Source: Sphagnum compactum (Eukaryota; Bryophyta; Sphagnopsida; Sphagnales). From it: a stretch of 64,000 nucleotides of DNA. The stretch's first letter is position 1; each line of letters starts with the position of its first letter. Location: positions 5,859,495 through 5,923,494 of the forward strand of contig OZ234502.1 of the NCBI GenBank assembly GCA_965153455.1, given 5' to 3'. The notes under the pieces were generated by a model that saw only the letters and a program-made list of their open reading frames with translations, was not told the origin of the DNA and made no database searches. Made by a program: the position numbers and the translations under genes. Shown piece by piece: positions 1-13,315 of the stretch.

Positions 1-2399
1 AAGCTTGAAAATAAATTGATTTTTTTCTTCTCAAACATTTCATGTGTTAATGTTTGAACAAAAATACTAAATCTATGCAATGGATTACATATAAAGAGTT
101 ACAGTTTATTTGCAGCCAAGGTTATCGCCTACTATTGATACCAAAAAATCTTGGGGAAGGTTTTTTTTTTCAAAACATTCAAAATTTCCTTGTAGTTTCA
201 ACAACAACATGGAGGATGAACATAATGTTTGTGGAATGGCTAAGGAAAATTGCATAGTGACTTGGAAAAACAATGGGTCCAATCTTTCATGAAAACGTGC
301 AACATAACCAACAAGCATATAATCAATTAAAAGAAGAAATTGGAATGTTATATATACAAACAACAACAAACTCTAAAAGACATGTCAACACCTTCAATCA
401 CACTCTTGACCGGGTGCATTCCTGAAATCCTATCATCCACAATCTACAATGTTTGAAATTTGTGCAAAGTTTTGTTGCTTTTGTATAACACAAATTCAAG
501 ATTCCTTATATACACATTGCAGTCATGGTCATGAGTTACATGAACAACATACTTACATACTGACACATACATATATGAATTTGAAAAAGATGAAGACCTA
601 GGTAGATTCCCATTTAACCGACAACTTTTTTCCACATAATGTAAAAGCATGGTAGGAATTTCCTAGTGTATTGGGAGGGCATTGGTGTTTTTGTTATTTT
701 GGCAAACATTAACATTTTTGCGAGCCAAAAAGGGGCCCTACAATCACCTAGGTTTATTTCAGACCATTAGATTCGGCCGAAATTGCCAACAATTGACAAC
801 TTGTGCCATGTGATGAAATCAATAAAGTTGAATCCATCATAGCCATTTTTGCGAAGCCCTTTGGCCATTACATGCCAGAATTGATCATGACGTTGATCAT
901 TTTGCATCAATAATTTGCATTGCCAATTGCATTCATTGTATTTATGGTTTGTAACAGTTGAAATGTTTCACTCACCTTTACTACCCTATTGTGAATCTAT
1001 GTCGTTGCTAATTTCTCTATTAAATTTGTTGTCGTTGCCACCTTCATATTCACTAGAATCTAGTCTTTCAAAGAGGGTGTTTGAATGGCAAGTATTTAGC
1101 TTGAAAAACACCAACAAACAACCATTATTGAATAGAAACTCCAATGAATAGTTGCCATCACGTTCAAACTTGCTGCAATTCATGTTGGTGCCTTTTTTGC
1201 TACAAATTTTGGTGGTACCATTGGTGCCTTCAAGCTTTTTGCAAATTTTAGTGCCATTGTTGTTACCTTCAAGCTTGCTACAAATTTTGGTGCCACCTTC
1301 AAGCTTGATGCATTCGATCTACTGTTCAACAACCTTGAGGTATGATAATCCCATCTTGCCATGTGTATAAAATTTGTGACAATTCCTTTGAAACATGTGA
1401 AATGCACATACTCTTGCATTTTGGTATATGCAGTTTTAGGTTTTTGGTGTATATGAACTCTTGTGTTTTATTATGATACTTTGGTGTCGCACTTTGCTTT
1501 TGGTGTTTACTTTAAATACTTTGGAATTGTTTTCAATTGCATACAAGTTTCATTGCATACATGGTTTTTACTATAAGTATTATGTTGTTGCATTCTATTG
1601 TGTGTTTTTGAATGGCTTTCGATTGCATATCAGTTTTGTTGTTTATAGGTGTTATAACAAAAAATTTGCACATGGTTCTTTGTTATGTTTGTGACCAAGG
1701 TTGGTTGTGGGTTTAAACACATGGCTACATAGGGGAACTTTGATTCAACGTTGGTTTGTGTGCATTTTGGACAATGTCACCATTGAGGCTCGTGCCAAAT
1801 TTCAAGTACCAAAGGTTTTTTTTTTCTTGTAGTCCCTTGGATGTCAATGTTTGTTCCTCCAATGATGTTTCAAGTGATGTTTGGTCTACATTTGCACCTC
1901 CAATAAAACTCATGAGCATGCCTTTGGGTGAGCAATTGTTGCAAGTGTTTGACATTATGCACAAAGGTAAATGCCCATCCCATTTTTTAGAAGGACTTCC
2001 AAGAGCTTCATCTTCTAGTATTGTTGCAATTAATTTGATTTTAGTTGTTGATCTCATTTATATTCTTCTTACCAAAAAAATTTGGAAGAAGGAATGGGAA
2101 CTCAACTAGGTGTTCTAAAATGTTTAAGCTATTAAATTCCCATCGGTTGAACCAATTATTGGTCCTAAAGGGAATATGACCTACTTATAAGATGTAAAAT
2201 TTGTAGTGAGGTTGAAAAGAGAAAAACATTGTTGGTTCTTAAATTCAATGGATTGCCAAAACATGCAGGTAATTAAGAAGCAACATCTACATGTTTGGGG
2301 GTGGCTACTAGTGAGTATTACATAAGCAACATTAGCCAACATGTCAAGAATGAATGGCAATATGTTGCTTTTCATGGGTGACCTTTTGGGTTCAATAAG
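1..2399. other. AT-rich intergenic DNA, no supported gene
   Basis: I see no convincing exon chain or recognisable protein. The largest open frames lie on opposite strands over the same stretch (about 1725-2109). They have low-complexity, hydrophobic translations with no family resemblance, so I treat them as chance. The DNA is CpG-poor like the other repeat-derived stretches. The only clear structure is a small tandem repeat near 1.2-1.3 kb, listed separately. Confidence 0.6.
1178..1318. repeat. Short degenerate tandem repeat, about three to four copies
   Basis: The phrase caaattttggtg followed by a spacer and ccttcaagctt recurs at about 1200, 1240 and 1280. A more diverged copy (tgttggtgcctttttt) starts near 1180. 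Spacing is roughly 35-45 bases and irregular. It lies outside any gene I can support. No function is suggested. Confidence 0.6.
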
Positions 2400-4300
2400 T
2401 TGTGAATGGAGACTTCGTAGAGCGTAAGAAGAAATTTGTGTAATTTGTCATGATTTTTCATTTGTTGAGGCATGGACGGCCTATGACAAACTTCAAAGGT
2501 TATAACAAGTTGTTTCATTTTTTGAAAGTGCTAAACAATTTTTGGAAGCATTAGACTGATCATGACACAAATAGTTGGAGCATGGCTAAAGAATTTGTTT
2601 TTTGGGCCACTCATTTAGCAATGCAAAAAGCTTGATTTATTTTCTATGTCTTGTGATGAAGTGACCACCATTGACAATCAATTATAGATTTTTATTTGGA
2701 TGCATACATTGTGGAAGGGTGGAAATGACTCCCAGTGACACTGCAACAAGTTGTTGAAAGTTCCCATGTTAATAATTGACAAATACAATTATGTAATCTT
2801 TACTCTTACATGGTGTGGTTTTTCGAAATCTGACTTGACTTTGAAGCTTGTATGTTTTGGAATAGATAATTTGATGACATTCCAGAGTTCAAAGATAAAG
2901 GTTACAATGTAGTTGAAGGAAAAACATGTGCCTTTCCTATTAGGTGTGCACTTTGCTACATATTGAATCAATTTAATTGTGCAAACATTGTTTCAATTAT
3001 CCTTCATTGCAAAACTTGAGGTGTTAGTCCAATATGTTTACGACTATTATGCATAAAGCCCTAAGTGGTCTCTAAAAACAACTAAATTGGCTAAATGTTT
3101 GGAAAAAATGGTGTTGAAAATCTTGTGCACAATAAAGACATGAAAACACTATGGAATATAAGTCCTTAGTCATGCACATGTTTGATGAGTCCATCTAGTC
3201 TTGTGTTTTGATTTTAGCTAGAAAAAACGGCCTACAGTCAAACATTGAACACAACAACATACACTACAATAAAAGGTGTCCATGTACGCCAAGTGATTTC
3301 ACTAGATTTTGAATGAATTCACTAGTCTTAGTAAACGGGGACTAGTTGGAAAGTAGTGAATTCATTGGTCTAGTGAACAGGGACTAGTGAATTGCACCCA
3401 CATCATGAACAAAAGGAAACCTAAATTTTCTCTATGATGTGGAAGCCATTTTAGGTAAGAATTATATTCTACCCTTGTTCAAATGTATGTAGTATTTGTC
3501 AATGTTTGCTCAAGTTCATGATGTATTCATTTGTGATTTTGTTGATGCAATTAAGTCTTGTGAAATATATTTATACAAATTGTATGTTGATCTAGTTACA
3601 AGTTATGGGCATGCCGATGGAGGTTTTCAAACATTCCTTACAATCGTGCATCACTCATATGATCCCCTATACATAGTGTTTGGATTTTTTGACCTAATTT
3701 TGGCGTGGAACATGTAAGGTTTTTTTTTTTTCTCGCATTTACGTGGTTCATAAGAGGGATGTGTTAACTAGTTGTTTAAGTTGTGTTTCTAAACTTGATT
3801 GGTTGAATGAAATTGAAGTTGTGAAACAATAGTGCAATTTTGTAATTGCTAGCTTCATTCAAAAATTTGAATGGTGATTCCCAACTCAAGGCATTAAGAA
3901 TGCCACTAGTGTGATTTATCTTCAGTTTTGGGTGCAACATGAAGTTGAACATAAGTTTATGGTTTAGTTTTCCATTCTGAAATCACACTATGGTTTTGGT
4001 AAGTAGATTAGCCCAAAACAATTATTCATCCCACCCTTACTTGATGAAACATTATTGGTGCAACATTCATCTTTTCTCAAGCTTATTATGTTGTCAATTG
4101 CCATGTTACCATGAATCCTCTTTTAGATTGTAATCCATGCATTGGCCAACAATCAACTATTTTTTCATCGGTTATTTGAATGGTTGAAATTCATTGAATT
4201 ATCCATGGCCATGATTATAGGCAGTGTCGAGGATGAAAGATGTTTATCTAATATGGGATTTATGAAAAGCAAGCTAAGGAATAAATTGATAACCCGGGTC
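2400..4300 (+). pseudogene. Decayed hAT-superfamily transposase (relic 1)
   Basis: Conceptual translation in shifting plus-strand frames gives a chain of hAT-type segments in the expected order. They include EVTTIDNQ near 2660-2685, KLVCFGIDNL near 2847-2875, a segment reading VFICDFVDAIKS at about 3523-3560, and VEDERCLSNMGFMKSKLRN near 4227-4285, which resembles the C-terminal dimerisation region. Stops and frameshifts occur throughout, so it cannot encode a transposase. A CACTA-like MITE interrupts it at 3262-3403. Terminal inverted repeats and an 8-bp target duplication were not identified, so the ends are approximate. The family assignment rests on recalled motif order, not a search. Confidence 0.75.
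3262..3403. mobile_element. CACTA-like MITE, copy 1, inside hAT relic 1
   Basis: It starts CACTACAATAAAAGGTGT and is closely similar along its length to the copy at 11393-11546. Both contain tgtacgccaagtgattt near the start and repeated short units of the form agtgaacagggactagtga, which resemble the subterminal repeats of CACTA elements. The right terminus is not clean here: it fades after cccacatcat, so this copy is probably truncated or diverged. It lies between two segments of the hAT relic, so it was inserted after the hAT copy. Confidence 0.65.
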
Positions 4301-5489
4301 AAAACATGTAACTAGGAGCCAAAAAAGGTGTCGGATGTTAAACATAATCAGTCAAAATCAAACTTTTTTTTTATTACCATTTAAAACCATAATAATCATG
4401 GCAAGTTAGTCTTTTTTCCCTCAGATGAATGTCAAGGAACTTAGAGTAAAAATTCATTTGATCTAATTTTAAGTTTTGGTTTTAATTTAAGACGTTTGAA
4501 AATGTACATCTACTACGTCAAATGGAGTCAATTTTGCAAAGGATTATCAAAAGGACTCATATAATATATAAAACTTCATTGAAAAAAATATAGATGATAA
4601 AAACATATCAGCCACACTCAAAAAACACTCATACTTTTAAAAATGTGGAATTCTAAAACTTTAAAAATTCAAAGAATGCTTTAAAATTTCAAAGCTTCAA
4701 GAGTCCTTTACCGCATATAAATGGGTTATAATGTACATGATGTATGAAAGAAAGTTATAGCTTAGAGTATAATAAAACAAAAGAATGTGAAATTTAATTT
4801 TGGCGATGATTTAAAATTTTGATTATTTTTCAAGGTGAAGCATTGAATATGTAAGGAATCTTCACATTTTAAAAAATTCTTATTTACTCAATAATGACTA
4901 ACAAAAAAAATGTGATGCATTGGGGAAAATTTTACATTTTTTTACAAGTTACAAAAAATTTCATTCATAATTTCATTTGCATGTAAAAGGGAAAAAAAAC
5001 TTGTAGTCCTTTTCCAAAGTAATCCCTTTGGATTCTAGTTACAAGTTTTGACCCACCTGTTTAGATCTAGTTGTCAAGATGTTTGTTCAAAAGTTTTTTA
5101 CATTGAACATTTTCCCATTTGTTGCAGCAACGAGTTTTTGGACCATTGCAAAATCTTGCCATGGTGCAAGGGGATTCAAACAACCAAAAATTTCTAAACC
5201 CTAACCCTTTATGCAATATGTTATTCATATGTTAATGTTATGATGTTTGCAATACTTGTTTCATTTCAATCAATTTTGCTAATTTGGTTAGTATGAGCTT
5301 GAAGGTGTATGCAATATATATTTGTGCACAATTTGAATTCCATTGAAGTAGTATATCATTTTATTTGTATTTTTTTGGCAAGCAATCTCCTATTATAGTG
5401 GGCACGATTTTCAAAACTAGGATTCAATTCCTTTGCCCATAATCATGGCCATGGAAAACTCAATGCAACAAATGGGAAAGTGTTCAAAT
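4301..5489. other. AT-rich intergenic DNA, nothing recognised
   Basis: Many homopolymer A and T runs and no open frame of useful length on either strand. I see no RNA gene or clear element ends. Confidence 0.6.
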
Positions 5490-6352
5490 GGCCACTTTAG
5501 ACAAAGGTCCAAGGAGCAAGGTCCAATGAAATTGAATGTTCCTATTGGTCAAGAGTTTTAAATTGGTCCCAAGGCCTTTAGATGAGGGTCCAAGACCAAG
5601 GCAAATCAATTTGTGATTTAGCTTACGTGACATCATTTTAGAAGGAAAACCAATTGCTCCGGACCAAAAAAAAGAACTTAAAAGAAAGTTCATTGTTTGG
5701 AAAACCAAACTAAGGCCCAATGTTGTTCATTTTTTCATTTTTTATTCATTTCCATTGTTTTCTTTTACCTTTGTTGTTTAATTTGTGTAAAAATGAAAGA
5801 CTTGTCTTACATTGAACACATTGTTGAGAGCACACCAACTCCCCCATTTTTGACCAATTTTATAGTTGACATGGTTGGTTTTGTGCATCCTCACAAAGAG
5901 GTTGTTAGGAGTGCATTTTCAGCGCTTCTAAGTGCATGAAATGGAGATGAATCAAAAGGTGGGGTAGATAGTGGAAAGTTGAAGCATCAGAGTGCAATCA
6001 CTCAATGCATGACCATAGTAAAAACAAGAAGCATCAATATCTTGTGTCTACTACATCCATCGATTATGTGTAGTAAGAGTTTTTTTTTAAAAATAAAAAA
6101 ACTAAAAAATCATGAAAAAAAAAAGAAAAAGAGAGAAAAGACCAAAGGTTAACCTAACCTTCTCACATGTCAATCACATGTTTTTTATATTGGACCCTTG
6201 AATTGGACCCCAAGCCTTTAAACACACTAATTGTACCTTAAGAAAACAATGTTCTTTTTAGTGTGAAAAAAGGTCCAATTCAAGGTTCAATTTACTTCAA
6301 ATTGGTCCTTGGGCTTTTGGTACTTGGACCCTTGTCTGAAGTGAAGTGGCCC
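5490..6352. mobile_element. Non-autonomous element with imperfect terminal inverted repeats
   Basis: The left end reads GGCCACTTTAGACAAAGGTC. The reverse complement of the right end reads GGCCACTTCACTTCAGACAA and continues GGGTCCAAG. The two match over about 24 bases with one small indel. Copies of ggtccaa and its complement recur inside both arms, so much of the element could fold back. It contains only short, low-complexity open frames. No clear target-site duplication is visible, so the superfamily is undecided. Confidence 0.55.
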
Positions 6353-6429
6353 TAAATCTCGCCACCTTGTGACATTACAAAAATGAAAAAGAACTGAAAA
6401 AAAAACACATATAAGGATAATTGACAAAG

Positions 6430-6541
6430 CACCAAGGGATAAATTTCAAAGAACACATGTGAAGGACATATGGGAATTGTGGGGGAACAACAACATAAAG
6501 AACATTTGCCAAACCACATGGGATAAATTTCAATGAAACAC
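6430..6541. repeat. Dispersed repeat, copy 1 (partner at 8720-8836)
   Basis: Shares an ordered series of short matches with 8720-8836: ggataaatttcaaa near the start, a middle part of the form gggaa(c/t)tgtggggaac, and ccacatgggataaattt at the end. Both copies are in the same orientation, about 2.3 kb apart, and diverged by substitutions and small indels. This suggests two copies of an old dispersed element. Confidence 0.65.
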
Positions 6542-8719
6542 ATGTGAGAGAGAACACATGAGATGAAATCATGTATAAGATCAACAACTTCACAAGGAAC
6601 ATTTGGCATGATACATGGATGATAAATTCACTATCATCCATATAATGTACACAATAGGTTGGATGAAGTACAATTTTCACATAAGATGAAAGTACTTAAA
6701 AGAAACCCTAGTTAATTACAACTTAAAGTATGAAAGTACTTAAAAAAGAACATCCTTATATATTTTTGGCCACATACTTGAAACATGATTAGAAATCTGG
6801 GAAAATTTTCTTAAAATTGTGATCACATTCTGGCTATTGAAAATCTAAAAAGGCACTTGATTTCAGCACTTTTAACTATTTGGCTATATATTATCACCAG
6901 CAAAAGAAAAGGCTAAATTAATTCTCAGGATTTCATTGGCCATATGGAACCATTTAAGGGAAAATAAATTCACTATTACGGAACGAAATGTTTGGTCTAC
7001 TAGGGGTACCCACTATATTTCAAGATTGAAATAACACAAGCCAAGGCAAAGGTTGGTTATGGGGTGCTTTGGACTAGTTTAAAGAAAATTTCAGCAGCAA
7101 AAGCGAGGGCAAAATTGTTTGGTTAAGAGAGGAGTTTATCACATATAAAGGCACACAATAAACCATTAATAAAATTAACCCTAACAATCTTACAATGCAC
7201 AAACATCACCAAATTAAGGCAATTTGATCTTTGAATCAAGCAAAAAAATATGCACATTTATAATAATTAGCGACCCAAATATGATCTTCGGATCCAACAA
7301 ACATAAACATTTATTAGCAACCCAAATAAAAGGCCAACAAGCTAAGCTAATTCCCCATTCTTGAGAGCTAGATAAACATATATATAGAATCTCTCTAGTG
7401 AGTGAGTGTTTTTAACAAAAAAAATTGACAAATTCACTAGCTAGACTTGTCTTGTTTGGAGAGATTAATTAAGGGTTGAGATGAATTAATAAGTAGTTTT
7501 ATGGGGGACAATTAGGGATCCTAAGTATTAATTACTTAATTTCCTAAGTAAGCAATCTCAACACACAATTTGCACTGATTTTTTTAATTTTTTTTTGTTG
7601 GGTGCCTGTTGAACTTACCTTTATTTATGTAAAAACTTTACACAAGGGTGTGTCACATTGTTGGCCTTGCCATTTACATTAAAAAAGAAATAATTATGGA
7701 AATTCAAATATATTTCACCATGCAAAAATATAATCTTCAAAAAAATCCTCCCGAAAGAAACCAAAATCCTACAAGACCATATTATAACTCTAGAGCTAAT
7801 CTCAAGTTTCAACACAAGCCAAAAGAATGTCATCTTTCAAAAATCCTCGTAACAAAATAGACCTATTATTATTATTACCAAAATATTATTATTAACAAAA
7901 TAGACCTATTATTATTAAACCAATATAATAAAATAGCTACTATATTCTATAATGAATCTAAACACAATATCCTTGCCTTTTGGTAGGCAAGGCCAAAAAA
8001 AAAAAAAAAACACCTTGAGCCAAATTTTGAAAGATCCATGAATGTTTTGCCAAAAATACCATAAGCAAGTGACCAAGAAGCCAAAATTACAAAAGAACCC
8101 ACTTACTAAGAGGCATATTCTAGGGTGGTCCTATTGCCACTCATGCAAAATTTTACAAAATTAATTAAAATATATATATATCCCCACTCCCCATCCACAC
8201 TTCAAAAATTGACCAGGAAATCAAAAATTGCAAACTCACGCGCTTCCTTTTTCATTCAATTAGGTGGACCTCCAACAAGAATTTTTTTAAAAAATAAATA
8301 AATAAATTTAATATTATATATATATATAATTATTATTATTATAATTTCATTTTTTTCCATTTGGCCCATCTATGTAAGTTAGAAGAAGAATAAAACTAAG
8401 GCCAATAAATATGAGAACAAAATTGGGGCTGCTGAGAACAATATCATGGACATATGGGAACTCATCTCCAGATTTCAATTTTAACTGGGAACTCTTAAAA
8501 CATGTAGCCAGTTGCCATGAATGTCATGACACCTCCCCGCCAAAAAAAAATTTAAAAATAAAATAAAATAAAAGTTTTCTATAACAATTTGGCGATTTTA
8601 TTTTTTATTTTTATAAAAGAATTTGCAACAGAAATATTCCCTTTTCAGAAAACTATTGGTGATTTTTCATCCCCCGAAAAAAATAAAAATAAAAAATGGT
8701 CTGATAGGTAGTAGTTGAG
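6542..8719. other. AT-rich intergenic DNA
   Basis: No supported gene. It contains A/T-rich microsatellite-like patches, for example att repeats near 7866-7915 and a ta-rich patch near 8310-8345. Open frames are short and overlap on opposite strands. Confidence 0.6.
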
Positions 8720-8836
8720 AAAGCAGCCTGGAATAAATTTCAAAAGAACAAATGTGAGGGGGGAACACATGGGGAACTGTGGGGAACACAACATACATTA
8801 CAGAATATTTGGCAAAACCACATGGGATAAATTTAG
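8720..8836. repeat. Dispersed repeat, copy 2 (partner at 6430-6541)
   Basis: Second copy of the repeat described at 6430-6541. It ends with the same phrase ccacatgggataaattt. Shortly downstream, at 8879-8892, is a short telomere-like motif, ccctaaaccctaaa. Confidence 0.65.
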
Positions 8837-9520
8837 CCATTATAATAACAATGGCTTGTACATTATTAGGGCACTATAACCCTAAACCCTAAAATAGGGT
8901 AGATGGGATGTACAATCAATTTTCACTAGGGTGAAAGTAAGTTTTGAGTTAAAAAAACTCCATTAAGGCAAATACTTGTTGTTACTAGTCAAGGATAATG
9001 ATTTCCCCAAGGTACATAGTGAGTTTTAATCGGTCTTTTACTTTGTGTAAAAGTAATTAATTTTTACAGCACGGTGCACCTCAATGGCTTTTTATCACGT
9101 AGTGTCAAGTGATGAGCCCTGAAAAGGTTGAAGAGATCAAAGCTATCCAAAGTTTTCAATGTTCTTAGGAGTAGCTTGTGTGTGTGTTGTTGAGGAATAT
9201 AGAACAAGGTTATAAGCAAGTGCTTGCGGAGGAGGAGGTTATGTTGCGTTGCTTTGAGTGAGGATGTATTGTTTTGTTGAATTTGGTTTTAGATTTTTTT
9301 GTAAAACTCAGATGGTGAATCGTCTAATTTTTTTTACTAGTTGATAATTGTCAATTTTTAAAAAAATAATCTGTTGGATCATTTCATAGATGGGAAATGA
9401 AGGATTGGGAGTTGGATCCTGTTTTGTAGATAAGTGGCGAATGTGTTCATAGAAGAGCTGAAATAGTTATATCATGTGTATTGCTTACTCATAATTGTGA
9501 TGGCGTTGGTCACATGCATG

Positions 9521-9698
9521 TAGATATTTTGATAGGAGTTTGAATGCGGTTTGGAAGCACCGAAATTTCATAAGATCATTTTCATATATAACATCATGCC
9601 TATAGTACCACATGCACTTATATCGGCGGTAGGAGCTAAATGTAGTTTAGAAGCACCAACATTTCACAAGATTCTCACACACAACAACATGTCTAAAG
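9521..9698. repeat. Local tandem duplication, unit about 90 bases
   Basis: Two adjacent diverged copies: the first contains gtttggaagcaccgaaattt and cataagatcatt, the second contains gtttagaagcaccaacattt and cacaagattct. Both end with a phrase of the form aaca(t/a)catg(c/t)ct. No coding potential is seen. Confidence 0.55.
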
Positions 9699-11392
9699 AT
9701 TGCTTGGTAATTGTATAAAACTTCTTGCAAGTCCTATAATTTGAAAGAACTAGTTTTTGGACTTAAAAACCAAAATCAATTGGTCAATTTTATAATATAA
9801 AAACTATCATTTTTCATACTTGTTTAAAAATTGAATGGGTGTATTATATTTCCTATCATTTTGTGTGTAGGTTTGTTCATTGTACAAGTTGATCTTCTCA
9901 CATTGATAGCTTGCAAATGCCATGATCTACCTTAAACCCATTTCTAATTTCTTGTAGGAGTTGCCCCAATGATTCCTAATGAAACATGGTGGCAAAATTG
10001 GCACGGAAGTGACAATGTGAGGAAGACACAAAGAAGTCAAACACATGAGAGTGTGTGTTACTAAAGGCAAAAAGATTGAGTCACCCAGAATAAACGTTGG
10101 GAATGAATGGAAAGATTTCAAAACACCTACTGAGTTGAATGTAGGGGACCATGTTGTGTTCACTTGTGATTGCTTCTTCTTCATTTGAGGTTCAAGTAGT
10201 TGAAAATGTAAAATTTTACTACAAAATATGTCGACATCAAGCTTTGATGGATGGTGGTGATCATTTTTTTCCCTCAACAATTCCACGCCTTGGAACTATT
10301 TACACATCAAAGAGGGAAAAAAAAAAATCACAAATGAAACTAAAGTTGTTGCCATGATTATTAACGATGTCTTTGAGAAATTAAATTTGTTTTTAACTCG
10401 ACAAGTTTCACCATTACTATTACCAAGCCCCATGAGTCGTGCAGTGGTGTTGTTCCCACGAAATACTTTTCATGGACGTCCCAATTACCAACAACTTCAA
10501 TGAGCTCATTTCCAAGTATTTGAAACCACAATTAATTATTACATTTTTGTGGAATCCAAGGATTTTCTAACCCACCTAGTTTCATGACCTGGTTTTGTGT
10601 ACATTTTCAATGTAAATTGTTAGTGTAATTTTGTAGTAACCAAAATTTTGTGGTGGATTTTTGCACTTTGTTCAAAGGATAACTTCTTTACAATTTTTTT
10701 CAATTTTGAATTAAAGAACCACATGCATGAAAATGGCTAGACAAAAGTCAATGCCTTATGATACTTAATTGCAAATCAAAAGTGTTTTTGACTAACATTT
10801 ATGAATTAAGGGGGATCCACCAAAATAGTGGGCATTCACACTAAAATATAAAATTGAGTATCGACACTACAATAATGAGCTTACACATCAAAATATTGAG
10901 TCAAAATATGAAATAACCCTGCATGCTAATCTCCACTATATTTCAAATAGCATTGTGAGAAAGACATTGTTAGTGGGGATAATTAAAAAGGTTGATTGCC
11001 ATCTTATGTTAAATTTGGAATGTGGGTCTTTTACTCGACTGACCTTAAAAATAGCTCAAAATTTAACATGAAAGGACAAAAGCAAGCCCAATGGCAAGCC
11101 CAAAAACAAGTTGACTTTAAAGATATTTATTTTATTATATAACTAATGTTGAATCTCATGGATTTGTAACTAGTTAGCACTATAACAAATTTGAACTATG
11201 CTATTAGGGTTTCATAGAATTGGTGCATGGACCTAGCTGCACAAAATGGTAGGCATGCCCATTGCCCATGTCATTGATATGTAATGGCATCATAGTGGAC
11301 ATTTTTTGATGGTCAAATCTCTATTAACAAGTGACGTACCACAAAATAAAATAATATTATAACCATGGAGTGCAAAGACTAAGGTGCATAAA
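9699..11392. other. AT-rich intergenic DNA, nothing recognised
   Basis: The longest open frame (about 9927-10286, minus) is opposed by other short frames and has no recognisable motif or splice context. No RNA gene or element end is identified. Confidence 0.55.
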
Positions 11393-11546
11393 CACTACAG
11401 CAAAAGGTGTACTTGTACGCCAAGTGATTTCATTGGATTTTGAGTGAATTCACTAAATGTAGTGAACAGGGACCAGTGAAGAAGCAGTGAATTCACTAGT
11501 CTAGTGAACTGGGACTAGTGAACTATACCCACATTTTGTAGTAGTG
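11393..11546. mobile_element. CACTA-like MITE, copy 2 (both ends present)
   Basis: The left end is CACTACAGCAAAAGGTG and the right end read inward is CACTACTACAAAATGTGGG, an imperfect terminal inverted repeat starting with CACTA. Both sides are flanked by AAA, compatible with the 3-bp target duplication of CACTA elements. Internal short repeats of agtgaactgggactagtga occur near the right end. It has no coding capacity. It is the better preserved partner of the copy at 3262. Confidence 0.7.
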
Positions 11547-13278
11547 AAACCTTACTTTCACTAAATATAAAGTGAATGTACCCTAGGCATTTAGAATGCA
11601 TGCATGGTAACATGGGGTGTCTAAACACAAACATGATGCCTAAATGAAATAACATAAAACCTAGTTAATCACACACTTGTAACAAACCCACTATGAACCA
11701 AAATGAACCAATAACCACTAGCACACCAATATGAGGGATGGATGGTGGGTAGATGGAAAATACATGTTCATTTGACTCTAATTCCATAGTTAACCATCAT
11801 GATTAGTTTAGTTCCTTTATTTTATTTAGACCAATTAAACGTTAACTTAGAGCCCTTACCTACAAATTAACCATTTAGATGCAAGGAGGCGCCTTGCAAA
11901 TACAAAGAAGAAAAAAAAGTTGTAGTGTTTTAAGTTTAGAGCTTTATATTTTGAATAAATTTACTCTTGGAGATTCAGATTTAATTTTAGAGTGGGACAT
12001 TCATAATGTTTAAGCAACAAAAAATGTGAAGGTTCTTTTATCATGGTTCAATTGAAGGTGTTGGTTCTTTCACCACATCCATCCCCTACCTAGACAATGT
12101 AGCTATATTTCACATGTTCAATATTGCCCTTGATGTCATTTCATGGAAGTATTAGGTGGCTATTGGCATTAAATTAAAATATAGGATAACTTGGCCCAAG
12201 GTGCATTTTTTTTAATAGAATTATATAGGCCACATGGATATGCCAAAAATGGCTTTTCATGATGGATGTTGGGCAATGTGTTTGGAATAACAAAAAGGCC
12301 ATTTACCAAACCATATTATGCATGGTATGGAATGTTGCCATAACCAAGATCTCTTGACCCTTGTCCTACAAATATTTTTATATGTCCAAAGATATTAAAA
12401 AAACCTAGGCATTTGTCCTAACTAGGAACCCTAATTAGGAATAATATTCACAAAAAGCTCACTTTGGTCATAAAAATATTCCAAAAAAAATATTTTAGGC
12501 TTTTGATCCTTGCCATGAGAATAATCACATGGCCAAGAAGATAGCCAAAATTTTGGAAAATATTTTTCATAACTAGGACATGCCCGAGTTATTTGACCTT
12601 TGATAATGAAATATTCTTATATTATTAGGGTCCAAGGATCTACGAGAATATTCCATACAAAAGGTTAGGGCAAATGATAATAACCATTTTTTCTAAATTT
12701 CATAAATGTATAGTTTTGAAATTGAAAGGATATGTGCACCAATTTTCAAGCCAATTTTCAATCTTTTTCCATTCAATTTGTTTTGGTCTCTTATCCAAGT
12801 GAAATGAAATTAAAAATGTTATAACAACAATTAGTCACTTATGCTTTGGATAAGACTATTATTTTTGCGACATGTTATATGCATTTAACATATTCTTCAA
12901 CTAAATAATTAAAAGATAAAAAAACAAAATACCCATTTTATGTGTAAGTTTTTTTTCAAAATGATTCAATTAGTTTTCAATGTTGAGGATACTTCACATT
13001 CCTCCACATTCATTTCATGTTTTTTCATGTTTCACTTCAGTAATTATTTTTAAAAAATATATTAAAAAATTCAAACAATATTTTTTGAAAAAAAAATTGT
13101 GAATTTAGAATATTTTATTTGTCAAAGTTGCCAAAGTACTATTCCAATTGAACAAGTAAATGTTGCTTTTCTTGATTTGAAATTGAACATAAGAAGGTTT
13201 TTATCTTTTGAATGGCTTCTTGTTGATTCCTTGTCATTTTTTCCCTTGTGGATTTGTATGTGTAAAATCAAAGTTTAA

Positions 13279-13315
<37 letters not shown>

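Noticed and set aside
1725-2109. Two overlapping open frames on opposite strands (about 110 codons each)
   Set aside because: Mutually antisense, no recognisable motif, no splice context, in repeat-derived DNA.
10151-10357. Possible small gene around 10 kb
   Set aside because: Short, opposed by an antisense frame and without recognisable protein features.
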